Positions 16,349-25,231 of a stretch of DNA of 64,000 bases are shown piece after piece. Source of the DNA: Paenibacillus ginsengarvi. Its GTDB lineage: Bacteria; Bacillota; Bacilli; Paenibacillales; NBRC-103111. Numbering within the stretch: the stretch's first letter is position 1; each line of letters begins with the position of its first letter. The stretch is from contig NZ_RBAH01000005.1 of assembly GCF_003626695.1 (NCBI RefSeq), forward strand, positions 62,001-126,000. Reading direction: 5' to 3'. A program made the position numbers and the translations under genes. The notes beneath the pieces are model-generated. The model was given only the letters and a program-made list of their open reading frames with translations, searched no databases and had not been told where the DNA came from.

Positions 16349-17419
16349 ATGAGTAAAATTCGACTTGGCATTATTGGCTGCGGCGGAATGGCCGGCTCGC
16401 ATTCCGGGGGCTTTCATTATTTGGCGGACCGGGTGGAGATCGCCGCCACATGCGATATCGATCTGGAGCGTGCACAGAAGGCGGCGGAAGCAACCGGCGC
16501 GAAGCTGGCGGTAAGCGACTATCACGAGCTGCTTGACCATGTGGATGCGGTGCTTGTCGTACTGCCGCACGATTTGCATTACGAAGTCGGCATGACCTGT
16601 CTGAAGGCGGGCAAGCATGTGCTGATGGAGAAGCCGATGTGCAACACGGAAGAGGAATGTATCGAGCTGATCGAAACGGCGGAGAGCCTCGGCAAAGTGC
16701 TGATGACCGCCTATCCGGTTCGGTTCTGGCCGATCGTCCTCAAGCTGAAGGAATTGATCGATTCGAAGGCGTATGGCGAATGCTTCCAAATGTCGGTGTG
16801 GACCGAGCAATATACGAAGTATGCCCCGGGTCATTGGGCGCTTTCGGCGGACCGGCTCGGCGGCGGGCAGTTTTTCAGCCACGGCTGCCATTACGTCGAC
16901 ATTCTGATGTGGTTCCTCGGCCGTCCGGTGCGAGGCACGCATATCGGCACCAACTTCGGGACGCCGTGGATGGAGAAGGAAGGCACAAGCAATGTAACGA
17001 TCGAATTCGAAAACGGCGCCCTCGGCTATCACTTCGGCACCTGGGGAGCGCGGGGCACGCGGCTCGGCTGGAGCATTCACGCCCATTGTACGGAAGGGAT
17101 GCTCGAGATCAATCTGGCCGACAAAAAGCTGTACGCCCATACGCACATCAAGGAAGAGAAGGCGAATCTGGATTCGGAATCGCGCAGAAAGGTGCTGTAC
17201 GAGGCGGACGCCTCCGGCAAGTTTACCCACCACGAGCTGGAGCATTTCCTCGATTGCATCCGCGACGGCGCGCAGCCGGTAACGGACGGACCGACAAGCT
17301 TGCAAGGACTCAGAGTCATCTGGAGGCTGTACGAGGCGGAGCGCAACAACACCGTGGCCGACCTGCGCGGACTCGGCTTGGACGAGGACTGGAAGGCGCT
17401 TAATCCGGCTCGAGCTTAA
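16349..17419 (+). CDS. Gfo/Idh/MocA family NAD(P)-dependent oxidoreductase
   Basis: A 356-residue two-domain dehydrogenase. The N-terminal Rossmann fold shows GIIGCGGMAG at residues 7-16 and the family EKP signature at 94-96. The C-terminal domain carries the catalytic-type motif HGCHYVD (His178, His181, Asp184). Members oxidise or epimerise sugars and inositols; the substrate is not evident. The GAAAGAGGG ribosome site precedes the ATG. It stands alone, between the surface protein gene and a strong terminator, so it is probably monocistronic. Confidence 0.9.
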   Translation: MSKIRLGIIGCGGMAGSHSGGFHYLADRVEIAATCDIDLERAQKAAEATGAKLAVSDYHELLDHVDAVLVVLPHDLHYEVGMTCLKAGKHVLMEKPMCNTEEECIELIETAESLGKVLMTAYPVRFWPIVLKLKELIDSKAYGECFQMSVWTEQYTKYAPGHWALSADRLGGGQFFSHGCHYVDILMWFLGRPVRGTHIGTNFGTPWMEKEGTSNVTIEFENGALGYHFGTWGARGTRLGWSIHAHCTEGMLEINLADKKLYAHTHIKEEKANLDSESRRKVLYEADASGKFTHHELEHFLDCIRDGAQPVTDGPTSLQGLRVIWRLYEAERNNTVADLRGLGLDEDWKALNPARA

Positions 17420-17438
17420 TCCAATAGAATTTCACCAT

Positions 17439-17496
17439 AACCCGGGACATTCCGGTGCAGGGCGGCAAGCCTTGTACCGATGGTCCCGGGTTTTTT
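17439..17496 (+). terminator. Terminator of Gfo/Idh/MocA gene
   Basis: A long two-part stem: outer ACCCGGGAC with GTCCCGGGT, and an inner 10-bp stem (GGTGCAGGGC with GCCTTGTACC, including G-U pairs), followed by TTTTTT. Confidence 0.88.
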
Positions 17497-17613
17497 GCCG
17501 TTTTTTTTCGAATCGGTTCTCCGCCTTGCTGCCTTCAAATGTGACACAACAGGTGATATTCGGAGGAAAGCGGAGGGAAAGGTGTCATAAAGCACGTTTC
17601 ATCCGAGTTAGCT

Positions 17614-17642
17614 TTGAAAATCGGGGGAATTTGTGGTATTAT
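17614..17642 (+). promoter_or_regulatory. Sigma-A promoter of small membrane protein copy 2
   Basis: TTGAAA (17614-17619) and TATTAT (17637-17642) are 17 bases apart, 37 bases before the ATG at 17680. Confidence 0.65.
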
Positions 17643-17679
17643 GGCAATACAGAGACGAAGACGGAGGAGGAGGAGCCTT

Positions 17680-18024
17680 ATGATTGCGTATCGGACCTTT
17701 CGCAAACATATGAAGTTTATCGTGGCGTTCACCCTCCTCTGGGCATTCCTGATGCCGACGATCGAAACGGTCGTAACCCCCGTCTCCAGATCGATTCCCG
17801 CCGTATCCTCGGGAGCGACCGGCAATGTGGTCTCCGCTACGGTCAGCCCCAGCCTCGAAAAACCGGACGAAGCGGTTTTATGCGAAAGCTTCTCCATCCT
17901 ATTTTTTACGTTATTGCCGGTACTTTCCGCGTATCGGCTCAGGCGAACCCGAGCCATTCCCCTCCTGATCAAAAGCTTGCTCCTGCGTCCGATCAAATTT
18001 ACGTCCAAATATATCGCCGTTTAG
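17680..18024 (+). CDS. Small membrane protein, unrecognised family, copy 2
   Basis: A 114-residue paralog of the protein at 3016-3366. A hydrophobic N-terminal segment (about 12-26) leads into LLWAFLMP (19-26) and VVTPVSRSIPAVS (31-43), in the same register as in copy 1. The middle (44-68) is unrelated in sequence, a second hydrophobic segment covers about 70-84, and the basic tail IPLLIKSLLLRPIKFTS matches copy 1. The ATG at 17680 has a strong GGAGGAGGAGG ribosome site and a good promoter upstream. Function unknown. As with copy 1, a YitT gene follows on the same strand. Confidence 0.74.
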   Translation: MIAYRTFRKHMKFIVAFTLLWAFLMPTIETVVTPVSRSIPAVSSGATGNVVSATVSPSLEKPDEAVLCESFSILFFTLLPVLSAYRLRRTRAIPLLIKSLLLRPIKFTSKYIAV

Positions 18025-18203
18025 CGATGTGCGGAAGATCGAGCGATCCAGGCGAATCCCATTCGCTCGCTGAGAATCCGTTTATGCCGCAATTACAGAG
18101 GCTTATTTGTCGTGCCGTTTGATTCGTCGCAGCGCGTCGGGGCGTTTATTAGTGAGCCCGTATGTTCGCAGACTGCCGCGAGAAAGCTACTGGGAGGTTA
18201 CCG

Positions 18204-19100
18204 ATGAAAACAGACACCGTACAGCTGCAAAAAACGCAGCCTATGCATACTCATATGACCCGCACGCAATTTGTGCAAAGAGTGTTGTTTCTGACGCTGG
18301 GGGCCGCGCTTTTTTCCGTCGGCCTGGAAATATTCCTTGTTCCGAACAATATTATCGACGGCGGCATTGTCGGCATATCAATTATCGTATCCGCCTTGTC
18401 CGGCTTGCCGCTCGGCATTTTCCTACTTGTTCTCAATTTGCCTTTCCTGTATCTCGGCTACAAGCAGATCGGCAAGACGTTCGCGCTGTCGACGCTGTAT
18501 GCCGTATGCATCATGTCCGCGGGCACGTGGCTGCTTCATTCCGTCAATCCGCTTACGGACGATCCGCTGCTCGCCGCCGTTTTCGGAGGCATCATTCTCG
18601 GCGTTGGCGTAGGCATGGTCATCCGGTTCGGCGGATCGCTCGACGGGACCGAAATCGTTGCCATTCTCGTCACGAAAAAATCGCCGTTTTCGGTCGGCGA
18701 AATCGTCATGTTCTTCAACGTATTCATCTTGGCGAGCGCCGGCTTCGTTTTCGGCTGGGATCGCGCGATGTACTCGCTGATCGCTTACTTCATCGCCTAC
18801 AAAATGATCGATATTATTATCGAGGGCTTCGACGAATCGAAATCGGTATGGATCATCAGCGAGAGGCACGACGTGATCGGCCAGGCGATCATTCAGCGGC
18901 TCGGCCGGGGCGTCACCTACCTGCACGGCGAGGGCGCCTTTACCGGCGGGGAGAAGCGGGTGATCTTCTGCGTCATCACGCGGCTGGAGGAAGCGAAGAT
19001 GAAGTCGATCGTAGAAGAAGTCGACCCGACGGCTTTCCTCGCGGTCGGCAATATTCACGATGTGAAGGGCGGCCGCTTCAAGAAAAAAGATATTCACTAA
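18204..19100 (+). CDS. YitT family membrane protein with DUF2179 domain
   Basis: A 298-residue protein with five to six TM segments (about 25-205), the YitT N-terminal hallmark LEIFLVPNNIIDGGIVGIS, an FGWDRAMYSLIAYFIAYK segment, and a full C-terminal DUF2179 domain (about 210-290, with YLHGEGAFTGGEKRVIFCV). ATG 18204 has GGGAGG 8 bases upstream and gives the usual family length; an upstream in-frame ATG at 18162 lacks a ribosome site. It is closer to the family standard than the copy at 5325. The role is unknown. It follows the small membrane protein gene by 179 bases. Confidence 0.9.
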   Translation: MKTDTVQLQKTQPMHTHMTRTQFVQRVLFLTLGAALFSVGLEIFLVPNNIIDGGIVGISIIVSALSGLPLGIFLLVLNLPFLYLGYKQIGKTFALSTLYAVCIMSAGTWLLHSVNPLTDDPLLAAVFGGIILGVGVGMVIRFGGSLDGTEIVAILVTKKSPFSVGEIVMFFNVFILASAGFVFGWDRAMYSLIAYFIAYKMIDIIIEGFDESKSVWIISERHDVIGQAIIQRLGRGVTYLHGEGAFTGGEKRVIFCVITRLEEAKMKSIVEEVDPTAFLAVGNIHDVKGGRFKKKDIH

Positions 19101-19140
19101 CGGCGCCGCGGCTCCGTTCGGAACTAGCAGATTACTCGCA

Positions 19141-19188
19141 AAAACAGCTCCGCAGCATCGGCATCGGCCGAGAGCGGGGCTGTTTTTT
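19141..19188 (+). terminator. Terminator of YitT gene
   Basis: AACAGCTCCGC pairs with GCGGGGCTGTT (one G-U) and is followed by TTTTTT. Confidence 0.82.
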
Positions 19189-19337
19189 ATTCCGCTAAGT
19201 CGCTTGGACAAGCTTGAAGAAAAGTATATGGAACTTGAGGGATTCCTGCATGTAACGAAACGGAATCCCATGATAGGATGAAGAGGAAGACAAGGAAAGG
19301 CAAAGAGAAGCCGGCTTCCGCAAGTGGGGAGCGGTTT

Positions 19338-20153
19338 TCAGACCCGGTAGGTCTGGCGGTACTCGGAAGGGCTGATCCGCATTTTTTGCGTAAACACGCG
19401 GCTGAAATAAAACCCGTTGTTGTATCCGCAACGCACTGCAATTTCGTCCAAGGTGAGCCGATTTTCGAGCAGCAGCTCGCGGGCTTTATCCAGCCGCAGC
19501 TCACTGACGTATTCGCTTGGATTGATGCCGTACATTTTGCGGAAGCGCCTGCTGAACTGGACCGTGCTTAGCCCGAGCGACGCAGCCAGCTGATTCAGGC
19601 TGATCGTTTCGAAAGCGCTTTCTTTAAGGATGGCGCAAGCTTTGATCATCAAAATGTCGACGGATACCGGGCGCGTATCGCGGCGCAGCGTATCGTGCTC
19701 CCAATCGAGCTGCTCCCACAGGTCGCGCAGCAAAAAGCTGCGGCGCGCTTTTCCGGCCGGATCGCTCGGCCTGGCGAGCATCGCCAGATAAGCATAAGTG
19801 GATGCGTAGCGGAGCTTGTCCCGTATCGTCGTTTTTCCGACAATGCCCGGCGCAAGCTGATCCTCCGAACGAATTTCGGCTTCGTCGGCGAACCAGGAGA
19901 AATAAAGGACGAGAAAGGAAGACGGACGGATCATGACCCGTTTAAGCGGAACGTTCGGCGGACAGAGCAGCAGGTCGCCCTTCTCGGCAATCCCTTCGCG
20001 CTTGTCGATCTCGAAGCGGAAGCTGCCGCCGCCTACGACGAATACGACCCAGTACGGGCTCTGGTCTTCGGGCTTCTCGAATTGCGCTTTATCGTTCCAT
20101 ACGGTCATCATCTGCACGATCGGGGCAAGCTCTCTCGGGCGATACGTTTGCAT
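19338..20153 (-). CDS. AraC family transcriptional regulator
   Basis: A 271-residue regulator with an N-terminal cupin-like effector-binding region (about 15-140) and a C-terminal pair of helix-turn-helix motifs (about 165-268, with LNQLAASLGLSTVQFSRRFRK and EIAVRCGYNNGFYFSRVF). The ATG at 20153 was preferred over a GTG at 20162 because AAGGCGG is then 8 bases away. It is divergent from the FAD oxidoreductase gene and probably controls it and the downstream lipoprotein gene. The effector is likely a sugar, by context only. Confidence 0.9.
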   Translation of the reverse strand: MQTYRPRELAPIVQMMTVWNDKAQFEKPEDQSPYWVVFVVGGGSFRFEIDKREGIAEKGDLLLCPPNVPLKRVMIRPSSFLVLYFSWFADEAEIRSEDQLAPGIVGKTTIRDKLRYASTYAYLAMLARPSDPAGKARRSFLLRDLWEQLDWEHDTLRRDTRPVSVDILMIKACAILKESAFETISLNQLAASLGLSTVQFSRRFRKMYGINPSEYVSELRLDKARELLLENRLTLDEIAVRCGYNNGFYFSRVFTQKMRISPSEYRQTYRV

Positions 20154-20258
20154 CCCTTTCACCGCCTTCAGTAGGATTCGCCTTTAAAGATACTTGATAA
20201 CCAAGCAAAAATAAAGTGGCGTTTTATTTCCTAAACGCCGGGGAGGAACCATTCGACA

Positions 20259-22079
20259 ATGGATATGGCAAGTGATAAGAAAAGACAGAGGATACAAACG
20301 CAATTGCTCGTCGCCGGCGGAGGGATGTCCGGTGTAGCTGCTGCGCTGGCTGCCTCCAGAAACGGCATCCGGACGGTGCTCGTGCAGGATCGTCCCGTGC
20401 TGGGTGGCAACGCTTCGTCGGAAATTCGCATGAACGTAAGCGGCAGCTCGGTCCGGGGCCGGGCTCTGGAGACGGAGTCGCGAGAAAGCGGCATCGTGGA
20501 GGAGATCATGCTGGAATGCGCCGTTCGCAATCCTCAGCGATGCGCGAACATGCTCGATCTGATCCTGTACGAAAAGTGCAGGGAGGAGCCGAATTTGACG
20601 CTGATGCTAAATGCGTGTGTCGTAGGCGTTCGTATGGACGGAAGCCGGATCGTGTCGGCGCTCGTGAACCGGGAAAGTACAGAGCATTTCTTCGATATCG
20701 AAGCCGAGCTGTTTGCGGACTGCACCGGCGATGGCCGGCTCGGCTTCGAGGTGGGAGCGCAGTATACGACGGGACGGGAAGCGGCGTCCGAGTACGGGGA
20801 ATCATTCGCTTCGGATGACCGTGATGTCTACAGGCTCGGCTCCTCGCTACTGTTCACCACGAAGGACATGGGACGGCCGATGCCGTTCGTTCCGCCGAAA
20901 TGGATCAGAAGGTTTACCGAGGAGGATCTTCGCTTCCGCTCGCACCCGACCTGGGAATACGGATACTGGTGGGTGGAGTATGGCGGGATGCGGGATACGA
21001 TCAAGGACAACGAATCGATCCGCGACGAGCTGCTAGCGATTATGCTCGGGGTATGGGACCATATTAAGAACAGCGGGTTTCATCCCGAATCGGAAAATTG
21101 GGCGCTCGACTGGTTCGGATTCGTTCCCGGCAAGCGGGAATCGCGGCGGTTCATCGGGCAGCATATGCTGCGGCAAAGCGATCTGGAACAGGCGGTCGAT
21201 TTCCCGGACACCGTCGCCTATGGGGGATGGTCGATGGACATTCATCATCCCGGCGGCATCGAGGCGACGAAGGAAAAGCCGAACATTCATCCGTACACGC
21301 CTTATATGTACGGCATTCCGCTGCGGTCGCTTGTAAGCACGAATATCGCCAATCTGCTTTTTGCCGGGCGCAACATATCGGCGACGCATGTCGCGTTTTC
21401 GAGTACGCGGGTAATGGCTACATGCGCTTTGATGGGGGAAGCGCTGGGCACTTATGCCGCGCTGGCGATCCGAGAAGGTAAGCCGGAAAACGGCTGGCGG
21501 GACGAAGAGCTCGTTGGGAAGGTGCAGCAGCAGCTCATCCGGCAAGGCGTCTTTTTGCCGGGCAAACAGCCAACCGACCGTAATTTGGCGGCTGAGGCAA
21601 CGATAGCAGCATCGTCGGAGCAGGAGGGCGGAAGTGCCTCCCAGATCGTAGACGGTCACACCCGATCCGTTCACGGACTGCGAGGAGTACGGCCGGACTT
21701 GGCCGTTCCGGGGACGCACCGCTGGATGTCCGATCCGGCGGACAAGGCGCCGTGGCTGGAGCTGCGTTGGGAGCGCCCGATCGATTTGTCGCGCATCGTC
21801 ATCGTGCTCGATACCGGGCTGCACCGCCATTTGGCGCTCACGCATTCGGATGCTCACCATGCGAAGATGGAATGGGGGCCGCAGCCGGAGACGCTTAAGG
21901 CATTCGACCTGCTGGCATCCTGCTCGGGACGTCTCGAACGGGTGGCGAGCGTGAAGGACAACTATCAGCGCCAGCTCGAATTCGCAGTCGATCTGCGCGG
22001 CGTTGATCTGCTACGATTGGAGGTGGTGGCGACCAACGGACTGGATCATGCACGGATTATGGAAATCCGCTGCGAGTAA
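20259..22079 (+). CDS. FAD-dependent oxidoreductase with C-terminal beta-sandwich
   Basis: A 606-residue cytoplasmic flavoprotein of the FAD_oxidored family (PF12831 type). The dinucleotide fold shows GGGMSG at residues 20-25, and [14 protein letters not shown] marks the second FAD-contacting region. Residues 1-430 form the oxidoreductase; about 440-606 look like an F5/8C (discoidin-like) carbohydrate-binding domain, with an [10 protein letters not shown] start and repeated beta strands. Such proteins are common in sugar-utilisation loci, but the reaction is mostly uncharacterised. It is divergent from an AraC regulator and 51 bases upstream of a sugar-binding lipoprotein, suggesting a carbohydrate role. 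Confidence 0.88.
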   Translation: MDMASDKKRQRIQTQLLVAGGGMSGVAAALAASRNGIRTVLVQDRPVLGGNASSEIRMNVSGSSVRGRALETESRESGIVEEIMLECAVRNPQRCANMLDLILYEKCREEPNLTLMLNACVVGVRMDGSRIVSALVNRESTEHFFDIEAELFADCTGDGRLGFEVGAQYTTGREAASEYGESFASDDRDVYRLGSSLLFTTKDMGRPMPFVPPKWIRRFTEEDLRFRSHPTWEYGYWWVEYGGMRDTIKDNESIRDELLAIMLGVWDHIKNSGFHPESENWALDWFGFVPGKRESRRFIGQHMLRQSDLEQAVDFPDTVAYGGWSMDIHHPGGIEATKEKPNIHPYTPYMYGIPLRSLVSTNIANLLFAGRNISATHVAFSSTRVMATCALMGEALGTYAALAIREGKPENGWRDEELVGKVQQQLIRQGVFLPGKQPTDRNLAAEATIAASSEQEGGSASQIVDGHTRSVHGLRGVRPDLAVPGTHRWMSDPADKAPWLELRWERPIDLSRIVIVLDTGLHRHLALTHSDAHHAKMEWGPQPETLKAFDLLASCSGRLERVASVKDNYQRQLEFAVDLRGVDLLRLEVVATNGLDHARIMEIRCE

Positions 22080-22130
22080 GGAAGGACACTTGGATTTGTA
22101 TTACCAAAACGGACAATCGGGGGGATTACC

Positions 22131-23453
22131 GTGAAACGTAAACAAAAGGTTACCGGCGCTACGGCTTTGCTGCTCGCCACGGCTTTACTCGCAGCTGCTT
22201 GCGGCAGCCAGTCGGGGAGTGCGGACGAGACGACGAAAAAAGACAAGGGGACAGGGGCCCCAGCCATAAGCGACGCGCCCGTCACGCTGACGGCTGCGAT
22301 CGATTCGGTCATTATCGACCCGGCGCTTGAGAAGCTGATCAAGGACAAGCTGCAGAAGCAGCATCCGAACATTACGCTGAACATCATACAGCCGGTGAAA
22401 GGCTCGACTCTGGATGAGCTGATCGCGAGCGGCACCGTGCCGGATATCGTATTCACGTACAGCGGCCGTCTGACGGCGTTTCAGGAGAAGGGCATTTTGT
22501 ACGACATCACCGAGCTGGTTAAGACGCATAAAGTCGACCTCAGCCGATTCGAGCCGCAGATGATCGCCGACACGAAGGTCGGCTCTCCTAACGGAGAGCT
22601 GTACGGCCTTCCTTACAGCCGCAATTTTCACGCCTTTTATTACAACAAGGACATTTTCGATAAATTCGGCGTTCCTTATCCGCAGGACGGCATGACGTGG
22701 GAGCAAATTCTCGAGCTGGCCAAAAAAGTGACGAGAAACGAAGGCGGCACGCAATATCGCGGCATTGATCCGGGCAGCGGCATTTCGTGGATTTATCAGC
22801 CGCTCGGCATCGAGGCGGACGACTACAAGACGGGCAAGGCGACGCTGAACAACGACAAGTGGAAGCGCGTGTTCGAACTGGTCAAGGCGATGTTTACGAT
22901 TCCGGGCAACGAGCCGAGAGGGAACGCTATCGATAACTTCCTGAAGGAAAAAATACTCGCCATGATTATGTACACGAACATGTTCTCCCAGCTGGAAGGA
23001 CCGACGAAGGAAGGGTTCAACTGGGACATCGCCCAGTATCCGAGCTACACGGAGCGGCCCAACATATACGGCAATGCCAGCGTTAACATTATGACGGTAA
23101 CGAAAACAAGCAAATACAAGGATCAGGCGATGCAGGTGATCGAGGCGGCCATCTCCGACGACGTGCAGCTCGAAAGCTCTAGGCAGGGACGTATCTCGCC
23201 GCTGCTCAGTCCGCAAATTCAGGCGGAGTTCGGGCAAAACCTGGACATCTTGAAGGGCAAGCGGATCGCCAGCATTTTCAAAAGCAAGCCGGTGCCTTAT
23301 CCGAACTCGTCGCCGTACCGGTCGAAGTCGGAAGCGATCGCGAAAACGTATTTTAACCAATATCTCGCGGGAACGATCGACGTCAACACGGCGCTCAGCA
23401 AAGGCGATGAGGAGATCAACAAAATGCTGCAAGCCGAGAAAGCGAAGCAATAA
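22131..23453 (+). CDS. Orphan ABC sugar-binding lipoprotein (SBP family 1)
   Basis: A 440-residue solute-binding lipoprotein. The signal peptide ends in lipobox LAAAC with lipidated Cys24, followed by a Ser/Thr/Lys-rich tether and the binding domain. It is a paralog of the protein at 126-1406 (shared FYYNKDIFDKFGVPYPQDG-like, DGMTWE and AKKVTR blocks, SRFE near residue 140). It follows the FAD oxidoreductase gene by 51 bases and is closed by a terminator, with no permease or ATPase nearby. It must therefore use a transporter encoded elsewhere, or act as a sensor-type binding protein. Confidence 0.9.
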   Translation: MKRKQKVTGATALLLATALLAAACGSQSGSADETTKKDKGTGAPAISDAPVTLTAAIDSVIIDPALEKLIKDKLQKQHPNITLNIIQPVKGSTLDELIASGTVPDIVFTYSGRLTAFQEKGILYDITELVKTHKVDLSRFEPQMIADTKVGSPNGELYGLPYSRNFHAFYYNKDIFDKFGVPYPQDGMTWEQILELAKKVTRNEGGTQYRGIDPGSGISWIYQPLGIEADDYKTGKATLNNDKWKRVFELVKAMFTIPGNEPRGNAIDNFLKEKILAMIMYTNMFSQLEGPTKEGFNWDIAQYPSYTERPNIYGNASVNIMTVTKTSKYKDQAMQVIEAAISDDVQLESSRQGRISPLLSPQIQAEFGQNLDILKGKRIASIFKSKPVPYPNSSPYRSKSEAIAKTYFNQYLAGTIDVNTALSKGDEEINKMLQAEKAKQ

Positions 23454-23493
23454 CGGCAGGGATGTCGCGACGCGACGCCCGAACGTGTAACAG

Positions 23494-23528
23494 GATGACC
23501 GCAAGCCCGATGGGCTGCGGTCATTTTT
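23494..23528 (+). terminator. Terminator of FAD oxidoreductase/SBP operon
   Basis: ATGACCGC and GCGGTCAT with an inner AGCCC/GGGCT pairing form a hairpin that runs into TTTTT. It lies 41 bases past the lipoprotein stop codon. Confidence 0.85.
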
Positions 23529-23700
23529 GTTGCGGACCGGATCTGCTACGGCGGGTTGTGATTATGGTCCGGGGGGAGGCATCACGCCGATAAAGCTTAT
23601 AGCAGGATCAATGAACCGTTCGGTTTCATTTGAACCGATTCCCCGTTCCTTTCGCCATACTTGATGAGCGCGCGCAACATGGTATGAGAGGCATAGGAAC

Positions 23701-24588
23701 ATGAGAACAAGTATCTGCTATTGGGCTTTGCTGGCGATCGTAGCCGTCTTGCTGACAGCGGCGATCGCGGAGACAAGCGCCAAACAATCCCTCGAAAGGA
23801 ACGTGTATTACAAGGACAAAGCGCTTGTATTGGTGTATCATGATGTGAAGTCCGCGGCGGATGAGAGCGGATCTTTGCCAGCGGGCACCATAAGCGAGGA
23901 GCAATTGCAGGATCATCTGCGCATGCTCGCGGAGCGAGGGTTTCAAGTGATTGGCATGGAACTATTTGCGAAGTTCATGCTTGAAGGCAAACGTATACCG
24001 CCAAATGCGATCGTCCTTACGTTCGATGACGGCTACGAATCGTTCTACACAAATGCGGCCCCCGTACTGGGACAGTTCGGGGTGCCCGCATCGAACTTTA
24101 TCATCGGTGTCTCTTCCGATTTGTATAATCCCGAGGCAGATCCGCATTTAAGCTGGGCGCAAATGCGTGAGCTAAAACGTCGCGGCATGGGGTTTTACAG
24201 CCATACGTACAATTTGCACCGAACCGTGCCGACCGATCGCGCCGGTTCGCGGCAGCCTGCGCTGACCGCACGAAAGTATATGGACAACTATCAGCGGAGC
24301 GAGTCCGAGGACGCATACCGCAAACGGGTCTTCAGCGATTTGACGTTTCTCGAGAAACGATTGCGCGAAGAGCTGGGCAGCCAGTCCGGGCTGCTCGCTT
24401 TTCCGTACGGCGCTTACGACGAAATAGCCGTCCAAGAGGCGCACAGCGCCGGGATCGAGCTTTTTTTCACGATTGAAGAAGGCAGCAATCGGCCGGGCAC
24501 CCGGCTTGTCAAGCGACTCAATGCCGGTGAGCCTTATGTTACGTCTGAGGCACTATGGGGCATGCTGCAGCGTTACTTCGATAAATAA
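23701..24588 (+). CDS. Exported polysaccharide deacetylase (PgaB/IcaB-like)
   Basis: A 295-residue secreted or membrane-anchored NodB-fold deacetylase. A signal peptide or anchor covers about 1-27. The catalytic motif LTFDDGY gives Asp109 and metal-binding Asp110; SHTYNLH gives metal ligands His168 and His173 with the five-residue spacing seen in PgaB/IcaB enzymes, which partially de-N-acetylate poly-N-acetylglucosamine. A beta-1,6-GlcNAc polymer or cell-wall substrate is therefore likely, but no glycosyltransferase gene is adjacent. No partner domain of the PgaB C-terminal type is present. The sigma factor gene follows 73 bases downstream. Confidence 0.88.
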   Translation: MRTSICYWALLAIVAVLLTAAIAETSAKQSLERNVYYKDKALVLVYHDVKSAADESGSLPAGTISEEQLQDHLRMLAERGFQVIGMELFAKFMLEGKRIPPNAIVLTFDDGYESFYTNAAPVLGQFGVPASNFIIGVSSDLYNPEADPHLSWAQMRELKRRGMGFYSHTYNLHRTVPTDRAGSRQPALTARKYMDNYQRSESEDAYRKRVFSDLTFLEKRLREELGSQSGLLAFPYGAYDEIAVQEAHSAGIELFFTIEEGSNRPGTRLVKRLNAGEPYVTSEALWGMLQRYFDK

Positions 24589-24661
24589 TTTGCCGAATAC
24601 ATGAACCGAATGCCGGCTGCTTACGCCTATCCTATAGGAACAATAACAAAGGAGTGGCTTC

Positions 24662-25231
24662 ATGGACTTGCAAGCGGAACGGAAATTGTGGGAGGAAGTC
24701 CGCGGCGGCAATAAAGAGGCGTTCCGGAGCTTGGCGAATTCGCTCATTCCGAAAGCTTACCGCACCGCTTATATGATGCTGCGGTCCAAGCATCTGGCTG
24801 AGGAAGCGGTGCAAAACGCGCTGATCGAGCTGTATGCCGCAATCATGAGCGGCCGGGACATCGTCCGTCCAAGCGGCTGGTTCAGCCGCCTGATTGCGCT
24901 TCGTTCGATCGACATCGCCCGCAAAGAGCAGAGCTATAAAATGAACATAGATATCGACGAGATGGATATTCAAGACGGTTCGGCTTCGCCGCTCGACGAT
25001 TTGCTCCGCAAGGAGCAATCCGCGTTTCTGCTCGAGTCGATTATGGACTTGGAAGTGAACCAGCGCATCGTCGTAGGGCTATATTATTTTCAAGAGATGC
25101 AGATCGACGAAATCGCCGAGCTGCTCGGCATTAAGGAAGGCACGGTCAAGTCGCGGCTGTACCACGCCAGGCTGAAGCTTGGCGGCATGCTGGGCCGTGC
25201 ACGGCCCCAAACGAAGGAGATTCCCGTATGA
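24662..25231 (+). CDS. ECF-type RNA polymerase sigma factor
   Basis: A 189-residue sigma-70 family protein with region 2 (about 20-90, RTAYMMLRSKHLAEEAVQNA) and region 4 (about 120-175, ELLGIKEGTVKSRLYHARLKL). It would direct polymerase to an extracytoplasmic-stress promoter set. The stop codon overlaps the start of the next gene (ATGA), so the sigma factor is translationally coupled to a membrane protein that is probably its anti-sigma factor. GGAG precedes the ATG. Confidence 0.92.
   Translation: MDLQAERKLWEEVRGGNKEAFRSLANSLIPKAYRTAYMMLRSKHLAEEAVQNALIELYAAIMSGRDIVRPSGWFSRLIALRSIDIARKEQSYKMNIDIDEMDIQDGSASPLDDLLRKEQSAFLLESIMDLEVNQRIVVGLYYFQEMQIDEIAELLGIKEGTVKSRLYHARLKLGGMLGRARPQTKEIPV

Noticed and set aside
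18025-18203. Hairpin (GCGAAT/ATTCGC with flanking GAGCGA/TCGCTC) after the small membrane protein gene
   Set aside because: No T-run follows and alternative foldings exist, so it was not called a terminator.
18107-19198. 363-codon + strand frame overlapping the YitT gene
   Set aside because: Very Arg-rich, no domain pattern, out of frame with the clearly recognisable YitT protein at 18204-19100.
20252-20258. Spo0A-box core (reverse orientation) at the start codon of the FAD oxidoreductase gene
   Set aside because: Seven bases only, sandwiched between ribosome site and ATG, without the T-rich flank on a promoter-proximal position; chance is likely.
22185-23504. 439-codon minus-strand frame opposite the second orphan lipoprotein gene
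   Set aside because: Antisense shadow; the + strand protein has a lipobox and full family pattern.
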